A stretch of 64,000 nucleotides of DNA from the NCBI RefSeq assembly GCF_008831075.1, contig NZ_WBJX01000001.1, positions 878,515 through 942,514 of the forward strand, read 5' to 3'. Below the pieces are notes generated by a model that searched no databases, was not told where the DNA came from, and saw nothing but the letters and a program-made list of their open reading frames with translations. Origin of the DNA: Pseudoclavibacter terrae. GTDB lineage: Bacteria > Actinomycetota > Actinomycetes > Actinomycetales > Microbacteriaceae. Numbering within the stretch: position 1 is the stretch's first letter; each line of letters opens with the position of its first letter. A program made the position numbers and the translations under genes. Below, piece by piece: positions 53,525-61,939 of the stretch.

Positions 53525-54874
53525 ATGACTTCGCTTCGCGACGAGACCGTGGCCCTCCTGCAGCAGCTCATCCGCGCCGAGACCGTCAACGACGGTGCGC
53601 TCGCCTCCGGCAACGAATGGCGCGCGGTGGCGGTGCTCGAGGCGTTCTTCGCCGGCAGCGGCGTCGAGCTGACGCGCGTCGAGCCGTTCCCGGGACGCGT
53701 CTCCGTGGTCGCGCGTCTCGCGGGCACCGACCCCGCGGCGGAGTCGCTGGCGCTCGTCGGCCACACCGACGTCGTGCCCGTGAAGGCCGCCGACTGGGTG
53801 CATCCGCCGCACTCGGGTGAGCTCATCGACGGCGAGGTGTGGGGCCGCGGCGCCGTGGACATGCTGTTCCTCACCGCCTCCTACGCCGCCATCTTCAGGC
53901 GGCTCGCGACGAGCGGCTTCGCGCCGACGGGCGACCTGGTCTTCGCGGCCGTCGCCGACGAGGAGCAGGGCAGTAGGGCAGGCGTCGGCTGGTTCTCGGA
54001 GAACGACTGGGCGACGATCGCCGCAGACAACGTGCTCACCGAGTGGGGAGGCGCGCGCCTGGGAGGAGTCGGCAGCACCGCCATCACGGTGGGCGTCGGC
54101 GAGAAGGGCGCAGCCCCGCGGCGCATCGTCGTGCGCGGCGACGCGGCGCACGCGTCTGCTCCCTGGGGGCGCTCGAACGCCGCCGTGACGCTCGCCAAGG
54201 TCGTCGATCGCCTGCAGGCCGTGGCCCCGGCGCCGCGCATCAGCGAGCAGTGGCTTGAGACGCTCGCGGCGCTCGAGCTGCCTGCCGAGCTGAGCCGTCG
54301 CCTCGCGGACCAGGCCACGATCGACGACGCCATCGAGGAGCTGAGCGCGCATCCCGAGCTGGGTGAGCTCGCCCCGTTCGTGCACGCCTGGACCCACACG
54401 ACCGTTGCGGTGACGATCCTCGAAGCGGGCTCGAAGGTCAACGTCATTCCGGACAGCGGGTCGGTCTCCCTCGACATCCGCGTGCTGCCCGGTGTCACGG
54501 AGGAGGACGTCGCGGCGCACCTCGCGGCGGTCGCAGCCGAGTTCCCCGGCCTCGTGAGCGTGGAGGGGGACTGGTTCTCGCCGGCCAACCAATCGGCGAC
54601 CACCACGCGCCTCTATGCGCAGATCGAGCAGACCCTCGCCGAGTTCGTGCCAGGAGCGAAGCCCGCGCCGATACTCGGCGTCGGCGGCTCCGACGCGCGC
54701 TTCTACCGGCTGCACGGCGCCAACGCGTTCGGCTTCGGGATCCTCAGCCCAGAGCTGACCTTCTCCGTTGCGCGCAACCGCTTCCACTCCGCCAACGAGC
54801 GCCTCGATCTCGAGTCGATCGACCTCACGGTGCGCGGACTCGATCACGTCGTCAGGAGCTTCCTCTCGGCGTGA
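53525..54874 (+). CDS. M20 family metallopeptidase
   Basis: A 449-aa dinuclear zinc hydrolase of the ArgE/DapE/CPG2 type. Metal ligands are seen in order: Gly-His-Thr-Asp-Val-Val-Pro near residue 80, Gly-Arg-Gly-Ala-Val-Asp-Met near 110, the catalytic Asp-Glu-Glu-Gln near 146, and a late His in Asn-Arg-Phe-His-Ser-Ala-Asn-Glu near 421. The central dimerisation domain (about 190-330) includes Gly-Asp-Ala-Ala-His-Ala-Ser. The amide substrate is unknown. The ATG at 53525 starts the conserved part. Confidence 0.92.
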   Translation: MTSLRDETVALLQQLIRAETVNDGALASGNEWRAVAVLEAFFAGSGVELTRVEPFPGRVSVVARLAGTDPAAESLALVGHTDVVPVKAADWVHPPHSGELIDGEVWGRGAVDMLFLTASYAAIFRRLATSGFAPTGDLVFAAVADEEQGSRAGVGWFSENDWATIAADNVLTEWGGARLGGVGSTAITVGVGEKGAAPRRIVVRGDAAHASAPWGRSNAAVTLAKVVDRLQAVAPAPRISEQWLETLAALELPAELSRRLADQATIDDAIEELSAHPELGELAPFVHAWTHTTVAVTILEAGSKVNVIPDSGSVSLDIRVLPGVTEEDVAAHLAAVAAEFPGLVSVEGDWFSPANQSATTTRLYAQIEQTLAEFVPGAKPAPILGVGGSDARFYRLHGANAFGFGILSPELTFSVARNRFHSANERLDLESIDLTVRGLDHVVRSFLSA

Positions 54875-54877
54875 CGC

Positions 54878-54908
54878 TTGACCTTGACGCAGCGTCAATT
54901 TCTAGGGT
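54878..54908 (+). promoter_or_regulatory. MerR-type promoter with 19-bp spacer and 15-bp palindrome
   Basis: -35 TTGACC (54878-54883), a perfect dyad TTGACGCAGCGTCAA (54884-54898) and -10 TAGGGT (54903-54908). The 19-bp spacer is the hallmark of MerR-family promoters, where the regulator twists DNA to align the two boxes. It is 70 nt upstream of the MerR gene, indicating autoregulation. Confidence 0.85.
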
Positions 54909-54978
54909 CGTTCTCGAGCGGTTCGCTTCCCCCGAAGAGCGGGGGAGCCGCTCGCACGATCTGGGAGAGGTTGCGGTC

Positions 54979-55731
54979 ATGGAGTGGTCGATCGGCGAGG
55001 TCGCGAAGCGCTCGGGTGTGACGTCCCGCACACTGCGCCACTACGAGAGCATCGGCCTGCTGCTGCCGAGCAGCACGGGCACGAACGGCTATCGCTACTA
55101 CGACGACGCCGCGCTGGTGCGGTTGCAGCGCATCCTGCTGCTTCGCGAGCTTGGCGTCGGCCTCGCGGCCATCGCGGATGCGCTTGCCGGGCGGGGCGAT
55201 GACGTCGCTGCGCTCGAGACGCACCTCGGCTGGCTGAACGACGAACGCAGCCGCCTCACGACGCAGATCGGATCGGTGCGCGCGACGCTCGCTGCACTCC
55301 GAGGGAAGGAGACGCTCATGCCTGAGCAGATGTTCGACGGATTCGACCACACGCAGTACAAGGACGAGGTCGAGGAGCGCTGGGGCGCCAAGGCGTACGC
55401 CGACGGCGACACCTGGTGGCGTGGTCTCGGCGAGGAGGGCAAGCAGGGGTTCCTGGAGGAGCAGACGCGGATCCAGGATGCGTTCAGCGCGGCCCAGTCG
55501 GCCGGCCTCGGCCCAGACAGCGACGAGGCGCAGGCCGCGACGGCCCGCCAGTTCGACTGGGTCAAGGCCGGTTGGAACGGGGAGGCCCCGAGCGCGGAGG
55601 CGTTCGCGGGTCTCGGCGAGCTGTATGTCGCAGATGAGCGGTTCGGCAGGAACTACACGCGCGTGCACGCCACGGGCGCCGAGTTCGTGCGCGACGCGAT
55701 GCGCGTCTATTCCGAGCGCAACCTGGCGTAG
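54979..55731 (+). CDS. MerR-family regulator with TipAS effector domain
   Basis: A 250-aa transcription factor. The winged helix-turn-helix lies at residues about 3-70: Ile-Gly-Glu-Val-Ala-Lys-Arg-Ser-Gly-Val-Thr-Ser-Arg-Thr-Leu-Arg-His-Tyr-Glu and Asn-Gly-Tyr-Arg-Tyr-Tyr. A coiled coil follows near 75-112, then an all-helical TipAS-like drug-binding domain (about 125-250) with Trp-Gly and Tyr-Ala-Asp-Gly-Asp-Thr-Trp-Trp. TipA of Streptomyces binds thiopeptide antibiotics through this domain. The Cys of TipAS that bonds thiostrepton is not present, so a non-covalent ligand is likely. It has its own MerR-type promoter. Confidence 0.9.
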   Translation: MEWSIGEVAKRSGVTSRTLRHYESIGLLLPSSTGTNGYRYYDDAALVRLQRILLLRELGVGLAAIADALAGRGDDVAALETHLGWLNDERSRLTTQIGSVRATLAALRGKETLMPEQMFDGFDHTQYKDEVEERWGAKAYADGDTWWRGLGEEGKQGFLEEQTRIQDAFSAAQSAGLGPDSDEAQAATARQFDWVKAGWNGEAPSAEAFAGLGELYVADERFGRNYTRVHATGAEFVRDAMRVYSERNLA

Positions 55732-55742
55732 CGCGGCGGCGC

Positions 55743-56096
55743 TCAGGCGAGCGTCGCCGCGTCGACCTGCGGGCCGCCCTCGTAGGTGACGGTGATGGCG
55801 AGCGGGCGCCCGCTCGCCGCCGCTGGCAGTGCGAACTCGAACGACACGGGCGCGAGCATCAGGATGCAGATGGCGTTCGGGTCGACGATCGGGAAGCGGA
55901 TGCGCAGCTCGGTCGGCGATTCGACGACCAGTTCGGGGTCTCCCGCGCCGCACAGGGGTCGGTTGTTGAGCAGGTCCATCCGAAACCGGGAGTCGCCGAC
56001 CCAGGCGAAGCTCGGTGCGACGTCGTCGTTGGCGCCCGCGGAGAGGGGATCGTAGTCCTCGGGCGACGTGACGGACACTCCGATGATGGGGCGCAT
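55743..56096 (-). CDS. Conserved-looking hypothetical protein
   Basis: A 117-aa protein with no signal peptide or membrane segment. It starts Met-Arg-Pro-Ile-Ile-Gly-Val-Ser-Val-Thr-Ser and ends in alternating hydrophobic residues, suggesting a small beta fold. No family is recognised. The ATG has no ribosome site, but TAGCCT lies 6 nt upstream (56103-56108) and contains the stop codon of the ABC-F gene. It could therefore be transcribed leaderless from its own promoter, or by read-through. Confidence 0.65.
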   Translation of the reverse strand: MRPIIGVSVTSPEDYDPLSAGANDDVAPSFAWVGDSRFRMDLLNNRPLCGAGDPELVVESPTELRIRFPIVDPNAICILMLAPVSFEFALPAAASGRPLAITVTYEGGPQVDAATLA

Positions 56097-56102
56097 GCGG
56101 CC

Positions 56103-56108
56103 AGGCTA
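56103..56108 (-). promoter_or_regulatory. -10 box (TAGCCT) overlapping the ABC-F stop codon
   Basis: On the minus strand the first three bases of TAGCCT are the TAG stop of the ABC-F gene. The box ends 6 nt before the ATG of the next gene. Confidence 0.45.
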
Positions 56109-57932
56109 CGCCTCGAGCACCTCGGACAGCTCGAGCCACCGCTCTTCGAGGGCGTCGACCTCGGCCGCGAGCGCCTGGCGCTTCGCGGTGATGACGCCGA
56201 GCCCTTCGTAGTCGCCCTGGTCGTGGGCGGCGAGCTCCGCGTCGACCTTCTTCATCGACTGCTCGAGTTTCTGGATCTTCCTCGTGATGCCCTGCACCTC
56301 CTTCTCGGCAGAGCGGCGGTCGGCGCCTCCCAGCGAGAGTCCGGACGAGGCGGATGCGGAGGACGACGACGAGCCGTTGGCAGCCGCATCCGTCGTGCTG
56401 GAGAGCGTCGCGGGCGCTGAGCCCTTGAGGCTGTTCGAGCGCAGCTCGAGGTACTGGTCGACGCCGCCGGGGAGGTGGCGGAGGCCGCCGTCCCACACCG
56501 CGTACTGCTGGTCGGTGACGCGCTCGAGCAGGTACCGGTCGTGCGAGACGACGAGGAGGGTGCCAGGCCACGTGTCGAGGAGGTCCTCCATGGCGGCGAG
56601 CATGTCGGTGTCGAGGTCGTTGGTGGGCTCGTCCAGGATGAGCACGTTCGGCTCGTCGAGCAGGATGAGGAGCAGCTGCAGGCGGCGGCGCTGGCCACCC
56701 GAGAGGTCCTTGACGGGGGTCTGCAGCTGCGTGGTGGTGAAGCCGAGGCGCTCCAGCAGCTGCGACGGCGTCATCTCCTTGCCGCCGGACACGTAGCTCG
56801 ACTTCTGCCGGGCGACGACCTCGCGGACGCGGTCGTTCTGGTGCTCGTCGAGCTCGGCGAGGCGCTGCGAGAGGGTCGCGATCTTCACGGTCTTGCCGCG
56901 CTTGACCTTGCCGCTCGTCGGCTCGAGGCTGCCGGCGACGAGGTTGAGCAGGGTCGACTTGCCGGCGCCGTTGACGCCGAGGATGCCGGTGCGCTCGCCC
57001 GGCGCGATGCGCCACTCGATGTCGCGCAGCACTTCCTTGTCGCCGAAGGTCACGCCCACGTCGAGGAGGTCGACGACGTCCTTGCCGAGGCGGGCCGTGG
57101 CGAGCTGGGACAGCTCGACCGGGTTGCGCACGGGCGGCTCGTCCTCGATGAGCTGCGTGGCCGCCTCGATGCGGAACTTGGGCTTCGCCGTGCGGGCGGG
57201 GGCGCCGCGGCGCAGCCAGGCGAGCTCCTTGCGCATGAGGTTCTGGCGCTTCGACTCGATCGCGGCAGACTGGCGGTCGCGTTCGACGCGCTGCAGGATG
57301 TACGCCGCGTAGCCGCCCTCGAACGGGTCGAGCACGCGGTCGTGCACCTCCCACGTCGTCTGGCACACCGCGTCCAGGAACCACCTGTCGTGGGTGACGA
57401 CCACAAGCCCGCCCTGGTTCTTCGACCAGCGGGAGTTGAGGTGTCCCGCGAGCCACGCGATGCCCTCCACGTCGAGGTGGTTCGTGGGCTCGTCGAGCAT
57501 GATGATGTCATCGTCGCCGATGAGCAGGGCGGCGAGGGCGACGCGCCGCTGCTGCCCGCCGGAGAGGTCGCCGATCTTGTCGGTCCATTCGAGGTCGCCG
57601 GCGAGGCCGTTGACGACGTCGCGGATCTTCGCGTCTGAGGCCCAGTCGTGGTCGTCCATGTCGCCGACGATGGCCTGCTTGACGGTGAGCTCCGGGTCCA
57701 GGGTGTCGGCCTGGTCGAGCATCCCGACGCGCACGCCGCGGCGCCGCGTGACCTTGCCGCCGTCTGGCTGGATGCGGTCGGCGAGCAGCTTGAGGAGGGT
57801 CGACTTGCCGTCGCCGTTGCGTCCGACGATGCCGATGCGGTCGCCCTCTTGGATGCCGACGGAGACGCTGTCGAAGACGACTCGAGTCGGGAACTCGAGG
57901 TGGAGCGCTTCCGCGCCGAGGAGATGGGCCAT
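56106..57932 (-). CDS. ABC-F family ATPase (Uup/EttA-like)
   Basis: A 608-aa soluble protein with two ABC domains and no membrane part. Walker A motifs are Gly-Arg-Asn-Gly-Asp-Gly-Lys-Ser-Thr near residue 37 and Gly-Val-Asn-Gly-Ala-Gly-Lys-Ser-Thr near 323. Signatures are Leu-Ser-Gly-Gly-Gln-Gln-Arg-Arg near 125 and Leu-Ser-Gly-Gly-Gln-Arg-Arg-Arg near 418; Walker B segments read Met-Leu-Asp-Glu-Pro-Thr-Asn-His and Ile-Leu-Asp-Glu-Pro-Thr-Asn. The linker and a C-terminal coiled coil (about 530-605) are as in Uup. ABC-F proteins bind the ribosomal E site to relieve stalls. A TAAGCT box lies 6 nt before the ATG. Confidence 0.93.
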   Translation of the reverse strand: MAHLLGAEALHLEFPTRVVFDSVSVGIQEGDRIGIVGRNGDGKSTLLKLLADRIQPDGGKVTRRRGVRVGMLDQADTLDPELTVKQAIVGDMDDHDWASDAKIRDVVNGLAGDLEWTDKIGDLSGGQQRRVALAALLIGDDDIIMLDEPTNHLDVEGIAWLAGHLNSRWSKNQGGLVVVTHDRWFLDAVCQTTWEVHDRVLDPFEGGYAAYILQRVERDRQSAAIESKRQNLMRKELAWLRRGAPARTAKPKFRIEAATQLIEDEPPVRNPVELSQLATARLGKDVVDLLDVGVTFGDKEVLRDIEWRIAPGERTGILGVNGAGKSTLLNLVAGSLEPTSGKVKRGKTVKIATLSQRLAELDEHQNDRVREVVARQKSSYVSGGKEMTPSQLLERLGFTTTQLQTPVKDLSGGQRRRLQLLLILLDEPNVLILDEPTNDLDTDMLAAMEDLLDTWPGTLLVVSHDRYLLERVTDQQYAVWDGGLRHLPGGVDQYLELRSNSLKGSAPATLSSTTDAAANGSSSSSASASSGLSLGGADRRSAEKEVQGITRKIQKLEQSMKKVDAELAAHDQGDYEGLGVITAKRQALAAEVDALEERWLELSEVLEA

Positions 57933-57938
57933 CAGACC

Positions 57939-57944
57939 AGCTTA
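57939..57944 (-). promoter_or_regulatory. -10 box (TAAGCT) of leaderless ABC-F gene
   Basis: On the minus strand TAAGCT ends 6 nt before the ATG at 57932, with no ribosome site. Confidence 0.5.
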
Positions 57945-57988
57945 AGGCCGGGGCGGCCCGGCGCCCTCCGAGGAAGAGCGGTCGAAGC

Positions 57989-58579
57989 TCAGTGCGCCGG
58001 GTCGTCCATCCGGAGGGAGAGGGTGCGAAGGGCTGTGGCCAGGTCGTCGCGGGTCTCGAGGTCGAGCTCGGCGAGCAGCTCGCGCTCGGCGGCGACGAGG
58101 CGAGTGAGGGCTTCGTCGACGAGGTCGCGACCGTCGACGGTCATGGTGACAAGGATGCCGCGCCCGTCGTTTGGGTCGACCTCGCGCGTGACGAGGCCCC
58201 GGCCCACGAGGCGGTCGATGCGGTTCGTCATGGTGCCGCTCGAGACGAGGTTGGAGGCGAGCAGATGCTTGGGGCTGAGGCGGTGCGGGGATCCGGCGCG
58301 GCGCAGGGCGGAGAGGACGTCGAACTCCCACAGCTCGAGGCCCGTCTCCGCGAAGGCCGCCTTGCGGAGGGCGTCGAGCTGCTTCGCGATGCGCTTCACT
58401 CGGGAGAAGATGCGCAGCGGGTCGACGTCCAGGTCGGGACGCTCCCGGGACCAGTCGCGAACGATCGTGTCGACGGTGTCGACCGGATGCGCGGGGTGCA
58501 CGGAGCGGCCGCCCGCGCTCAGCTCAACTGCATCGCGAGAGAAGTCGCGCTGCTGAGCTGCACGTCCGGGGGCATCCAT
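57989..58579 (-). CDS. MarR-family transcriptional regulator
   Basis: A 196-aa winged-helix regulator. The recognition region Leu-Ser-Pro-Lys-His-Leu-Leu-Ala-Ser-Asn-Leu-Val-Ser-Ser-Gly-Thr-Met-Thr-Asn-Arg-Ile-Asp-Arg-Leu near residues 100-123 and the wing Arg-Glu-Val-Asp-Pro-Asn-Asp-Gly-Arg-Gly near 131-140 are typical. An extended N-terminus of about 45 residues precedes the fold. The ATG at 58579 is 7 nt behind CATAAT (58587-58592) and immediately after a G-run; another in-frame ATG lies three codons earlier. The target may be one of the neighbouring genes, not shown. Confidence 0.88.
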   Translation of the reverse strand: MDAPGRAAQQRDFSRDAVELSAGGRSVHPAHPVDTVDTIVRDWSRERPDLDVDPLRIFSRVKRIAKQLDALRKAAFAETGLELWEFDVLSALRRAGSPHRLSPKHLLASNLVSSGTMTNRIDRLVGRGLVTREVDPNDGRGILVTMTVDGRDLVDEALTRLVAAERELLAELDLETRDDLATALRTLSLRMDDPAH

Positions 58580-58665
58580 ACCCCCCATTATGGCGAGTCC
58601 CGCGATCCCGGGGCGACGCGCCGAGGGGAGCGCGGCCGCCACGGCGCGCTCGCGGGGTCTCGCGG

Positions 58666-59118
58666 CTACGAATTCGGGTGGTGGGCGTCCACTTCGCGTT
58701 TCGTCACGACGAGCCCGGTCTCGGCGTTGACGGGCGCCGATGTGTGCTCGTGCGCGATGACCCACTCGCCCTTGTGCTGCACGAGCGCCCACGTGAGTCG
58801 GTTGTCCATCCATTCGAGCTCACCCTCCGGGCTGTGCCAGGAGTAGCGCACGAAGCTCTCCGCGACGATGACGTCGTGGTCGCCGTACGCGCGGAGGTCG
58901 GTGAACGTCGCGGAGTGCGTGCCCGACTCGATGGAGTCGAACCACTCGCCGATCGAGTCTCCCCAGGTGTCGGCCCCCTCGTGGGACCAGGTGCTCCAGA
59001 GGTCGAAGACGCGAACGTCCGGTGCGTAGAGCGACATGATGGCGGTCTTGTCGCGCCCCGTGACGGCGGCCGAGTAGGTGTCGGTGAATCGCTTCGCGAC
59101 GGCGAGGGCTTCGGACAT
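58666..59118 (-). CDS. SnoaL-like/NTF2-fold protein
   Basis: A 150-aa protein with the alpha+beta cone of SnoaL-like domains: an N-terminal helix (Ala-Lys-Arg-Phe-Thr-Asp-Thr-Tyr), Leu-Tyr-Ala-Pro-Asp-Val-Arg-Val-Phe-Asp near residue 32, and later strands with Trp-Met-Asp-Asn-Arg-Leu-Thr-Trp and Trp-Val-Ile-Ala-His-Glu-His-Thr-Ser. Members include cyclases, isomerases and binding proteins; the role here is unknown. A perfect AAGGAGG precedes the ATG at 59118. Confidence 0.87.
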   Translation of the reverse strand: MSEALAVAKRFTDTYSAAVTGRDKTAIMSLYAPDVRVFDLWSTWSHEGADTWGDSIGEWFDSIESGTHSATFTDLRAYGDHDVIVAESFVRYSWHSPEGELEWMDNRLTWALVQHKGEWVIAHEHTSAPVNAETGLVVTKREVDAHHPNS

Positions 59119-59207
59119 GACGCCTCCTTGGGTCTTGTGTTTCGCCAGTCTCGCGCACTCACCTCCACGGCACCACCGTGGCAAGCGCGCGACCCTCCCG
59201 GTTCTGG

Positions 59208-59213
59208 CACAAT
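59208..59213 (+). promoter_or_regulatory. Possible -10 (CACAAT) of tRNA-Gln
   Basis: TGG-CACAAT resembles an extended -10 box, 28 nt upstream of the tRNA 5' end. No clear -35 is seen. Confidence 0.35.
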
Positions 59214-59241
59214 TGGCGAGTGCGCGCGTGAGCGGGCACGT

Positions 59242-59313
59242 TCCTCCTTGGTGTAACGGCAGCACGACAGCCTTTGGAGCTGTTAGGTCCAGGTTCGAAT
59301 CCTGGGGGAGGAG
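59242..59313 (+). tRNA. tRNA-Gln (anticodon TTG)
   Basis: 72 nt. The acceptor stem TCCTCCT/GGGAGGA ends with one G-T pair, and the anticodon stem ACAGC/GCTGT holds the loop CTTTGGA (anticodon 59274-59276, TTG). The T arm CCAGG-TTCGAAT-CCTGG is standard, and discriminator base G is at 59313. CCA is not encoded. Confidence 0.97.
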
Positions 59314-59387
59314 CGGCGCGGGGGTGCTGCATGCCACCGTGGACCGTGATGGCGTTCGCATCGCGGCGCCCACAACGAGGAGGATCT

Positions 59388-60833
59388 GTGACCGATCGAG
59401 AACTCGCAATCGTCATCCTGGCGGCTGGCCAGGGAACACGGATGCGCTCGAGCACCCCGAAGGTGCTGCACCGACTCGGAGGCATTCCCCTCGTCGGGCA
59501 CGTGCTGCACACCGCCGCCGAGCTCGGCCCCGCGCATACCGTCACCGTGGTCCGCCACGATCGTGACCGCGTCGTCTCAGCCATCCAGGACCTGGCTCCG
59601 GACACGCAGTTCGCGGACCAGGACGACGTTCCCGGCACTGGTCGGGCACTCGAGGTGGGTCTCGAATCGCTGCCCGCGGACTTCGACGGGGTCGTCGTCG
59701 TCCTCTCCGGCGACGTGCCCCTCCTTGACTCCGGCACGATCGCGCGCATGGTCGAGCAGCACCGCCACGCGAAGAACCAGCTCACCCTCCTGAGCGCGTT
59801 CGTAAAGGAGCCGGCAGGCTTCGGGCGCATCGTCCGCTCGTCCGGCGGTGACTTCGACGAGATCGTCGAGCACAAGGACGCGAGTGAGGAGCTGCTGCGC
59901 ATCTCGGAGATCAACGCCGGCGTGTACGCGTTCGACGCCCGCACGGTCCGCCAGGTGCTGAGCCGTATCGACGACTCGAACTCGCAGCGCGAGAAGTACC
60001 TCACCGATGCCGCGAAGCTCATCAAGGCGGATGCGGGGCGCATCGAGGCGATCGCCGTCACCGACCCGGAGATCGTGCAGGGCATCAACGACCGCGTGCA
60101 GCTCGCGGAGGCGCAGCGCTACTACAACGCCCGCCAGATCCGCCACTGGCAGCTGGAGGGCGTCACCGTGCACGACCCGGCGACGACCGTCATCGAGGGC
60201 AACGTGTCGCTCGGACGCGACGTGGAGCTGCTCCCTGGCACGCAGCTGCGCGGCGCGACATCGGTCGCCGACGGCGCCATCATCGGACCGGATACGACGC
60301 TCGTCGACTGCGAGGTCGGCGAGGGTGCCGTCGTGAAGCGCACCGACGCGACGCTGAGCGTCATCGGGGCCGGCGCATCCGTGGGGCCGTGGGCGTACCT
60401 TCGCCCCAACACGATCCTCGGCGCCGGTGGGAAGATCGGCACGTTCGTCGAGACGAAGAACACGCAGATCGGCGACGGCTCGAAGGTGCCGCACCTCTCG
60501 TACATCGGCGACGCTGAGGTGGGCGTCAACTCGAACGTCGGAGCCGGCACGATCACCGCGAACTACGACGGCGTGAACAAGCATCGGACGACCGTCGGCG
60601 ACAACGTGCGCTCCGGCTCGCACAACGTCTTCGTCGCCCCGGTTAGGATTGGCGACGGCGCTTACACCGGGGCTGGAACGGTGGTCCGCAAGGACGTTCC
60701 AGCGGGTGCACTCGCCATCAACGTCGCACCTCAGCGAAACGCCGAGGGGTGGGTGCTCAAGAACCGAGCAGGCACCGCCGCGGCCGAGGCCGCTGAGGCT
60801 GCCTCGTCGCGCGAATCAGAACCGAACGCGTAA
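59388..60833 (+). CDS. glmU: Bifunctional UDP-GlcNAc pyrophosphorylase/glucosamine-1-P acetyltransferase
   Basis: A 481-aa enzyme making UDP-GlcNAc for peptidoglycan. The N-terminal uridylyltransferase has Leu-Ala-Ala-Gly-Gln-Gly-Thr-Arg-Met near residue 11 and Val-Leu-Ser-Gly-Asp-Val-Pro-Leu near 103. The C-terminal left-handed beta-helix has Tyr-Ile-Gly-Asp-Ala near 368 and Asn-Tyr-Asp-Gly-Val-Asn-Lys near 388, the acetyltransferase site. The GTG start follows GAGGAGGAT. It lies 74 nt after tRNA-Gln and 34 nt before prs, a conserved actinobacterial order. Confidence 0.97.
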   Translation: MTDRELAIVILAAGQGTRMRSSTPKVLHRLGGIPLVGHVLHTAAELGPAHTVTVVRHDRDRVVSAIQDLAPDTQFADQDDVPGTGRALEVGLESLPADFDGVVVVLSGDVPLLDSGTIARMVEQHRHAKNQLTLLSAFVKEPAGFGRIVRSSGGDFDEIVEHKDASEELLRISEINAGVYAFDARTVRQVLSRIDDSNSQREKYLTDAAKLIKADAGRIEAIAVTDPEIVQGINDRVQLAEAQRYYNARQIRHWQLEGVTVHDPATTVIEGNVSLGRDVELLPGTQLRGATSVADGAIIGPDTTLVDCEVGEGAVVKRTDATLSVIGAGASVGPWAYLRPNTILGAGGKIGTFVETKNTQIGDGSKVPHLSYIGDAEVGVNSNVGAGTITANYDGVNKHRTTVGDNVRSGSHNVFVAPVRIGDGAYTGAGTVVRKDVPAGALAINVAPQRNAEGWVLKNRAGTAAAEAAEAASSRESEPNA

Positions 60834-60867
60834 CAACAGAGCAAGCACAGGAAACGGGCGGTACAGC

Positions 60868-61845
60868 GTGTCTGGCATCATCACCTCCACTGAGAAACGA
60901 CTTGTTCTCGTCTCCGGCAGGGCTCATCCCGAGCTGGCCGAAGCAGTCGCGGCAGAACTCGGCATCGAGCTCGGGGAGACCGAGTCGCGCACCTTCGCGA
61001 ACGGCGAGATCTACGCTCGCTACGGCGAGAGCATGCGAGGGGCCGACGTGTTCGTGCTCCAGTCGCACTGCCCGCCGATCAACGAGTGGCTCATGGAGCA
61101 GCTCATCATGCTCGACGCGCTCAAGCGTGCGTCGGCGAAGCGCATCACCGTCGTGGCTCCCTTCTACCCGTACGCACGCCAGGACAAGAAGGGTCGCGGC
61201 CGTGAGCCGATCTCGGCCCGCCTCGTCGCGGACCTCTTCAAGGCCGCCGGCGCGGACCGCATCATGTCGGTCGACCTGCACGCGCCGCAGGTGCAGGGCT
61301 TCTTCGACGGTCCCGTCGACCACCTGTTCGCGATGCCGGTGCTGCTCGAGCACTTCCGCAAGAAGCTCGACCCGGCCACGCTCACCGTCGTCTCGCCCGA
61401 CATGGGGCGCGTCCGCGTCGCCGACGTCTGGAGCGACCAGCTGGATGCGCCGCTCGCGATCATCCACAAGCGTCGCGACCCGAAGGTCGCGAACCAGGTG
61501 AGCGTGCACGAGATCGTCGGTGACGTCGAGGGCCGCGTGTGCCTGCTGGTCGACGACCTCATCGACACGGGTGGAACGATCGTCAAGGCCGCGGAAGCGC
61601 TCAAGGCCGCCGGCGCGATCGGCGTCGTGGTCGCTGCGACGCACGCCGTCTTCTCGCACCCGGCCGTCGAGCGGCTCAGCTCTGACGCCATCGACGAGGT
61701 CGTCGTCACCGACACGCTGCCGTTGCCGCCCGAGAAGCGCTTCGACAAGCTCACGATCCTGCCCATCGCTCCCACGCTCGCTCGCGCGATCACCGAGGTC
61801 TTCACCGACGGTTCGGTCACGTCGATGTTCGACGGCGCCGCGTAA
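60868..61845 (+). CDS. prs: Ribose-phosphate pyrophosphokinase
   Basis: A 325-aa PRPP synthetase supplying purine, pyrimidine, His, Trp and NAD pathways. Phe-Ala-Asn-Gly-Glu-Ile-Tyr-Ala-Arg near residue 40, Tyr-Pro-Tyr-Ala-Arg-Gln-Asp-Lys-Lys near 98, the metal site Val-Asp-Leu-His-Ala near 134, and the PRPP loop Val-Asp-Asp-Leu-Ile-Asp-Thr-Gly-Gly-Thr near 226 are diagnostic. The start is GTG at 60868, which opens the conserved N-terminus. A 19-bp terminator follows. Confidence 0.97.
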   Translation: MSGIITSTEKRLVLVSGRAHPELAEAVAAELGIELGETESRTFANGEIYARYGESMRGADVFVLQSHCPPINEWLMEQLIMLDALKRASAKRITVVAPFYPYARQDKKGRGREPISARLVADLFKAAGADRIMSVDLHAPQVQGFFDGPVDHLFAMPVLLEHFRKKLDPATLTVVSPDMGRVRVADVWSDQLDAPLAIIHKRRDPKVANQVSVHEIVGDVEGRVCLLVDDLIDTGGTIVKAAEALKAAGAIGVVVAATHAVFSHPAVERLSSDAIDEVVVTDTLPLPPEKRFDKLTILPIAPTLARAITEVFTDGSVTSMFDGAA

Positions 61846-61867
61846 GCAGAACGGCTTCAAGCACGCA

Positions 61868-61909
61868 CAGACGCCCCGGCGGAACCGCTTGGTTCCGCCG
61901 GGGCGTCTG
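61868..61909. terminator. Strong bidirectional terminator after prs
   Basis: A perfect 19-bp stem (arms 61868-61886 and 61891-61909) with a GCTT loop lies between the convergent prs and HD-domain genes. Confidence 0.88.
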
Positions 61910-61939
61910 GCGTTTGTGCGAACCGACGCTGCAGTCTGG

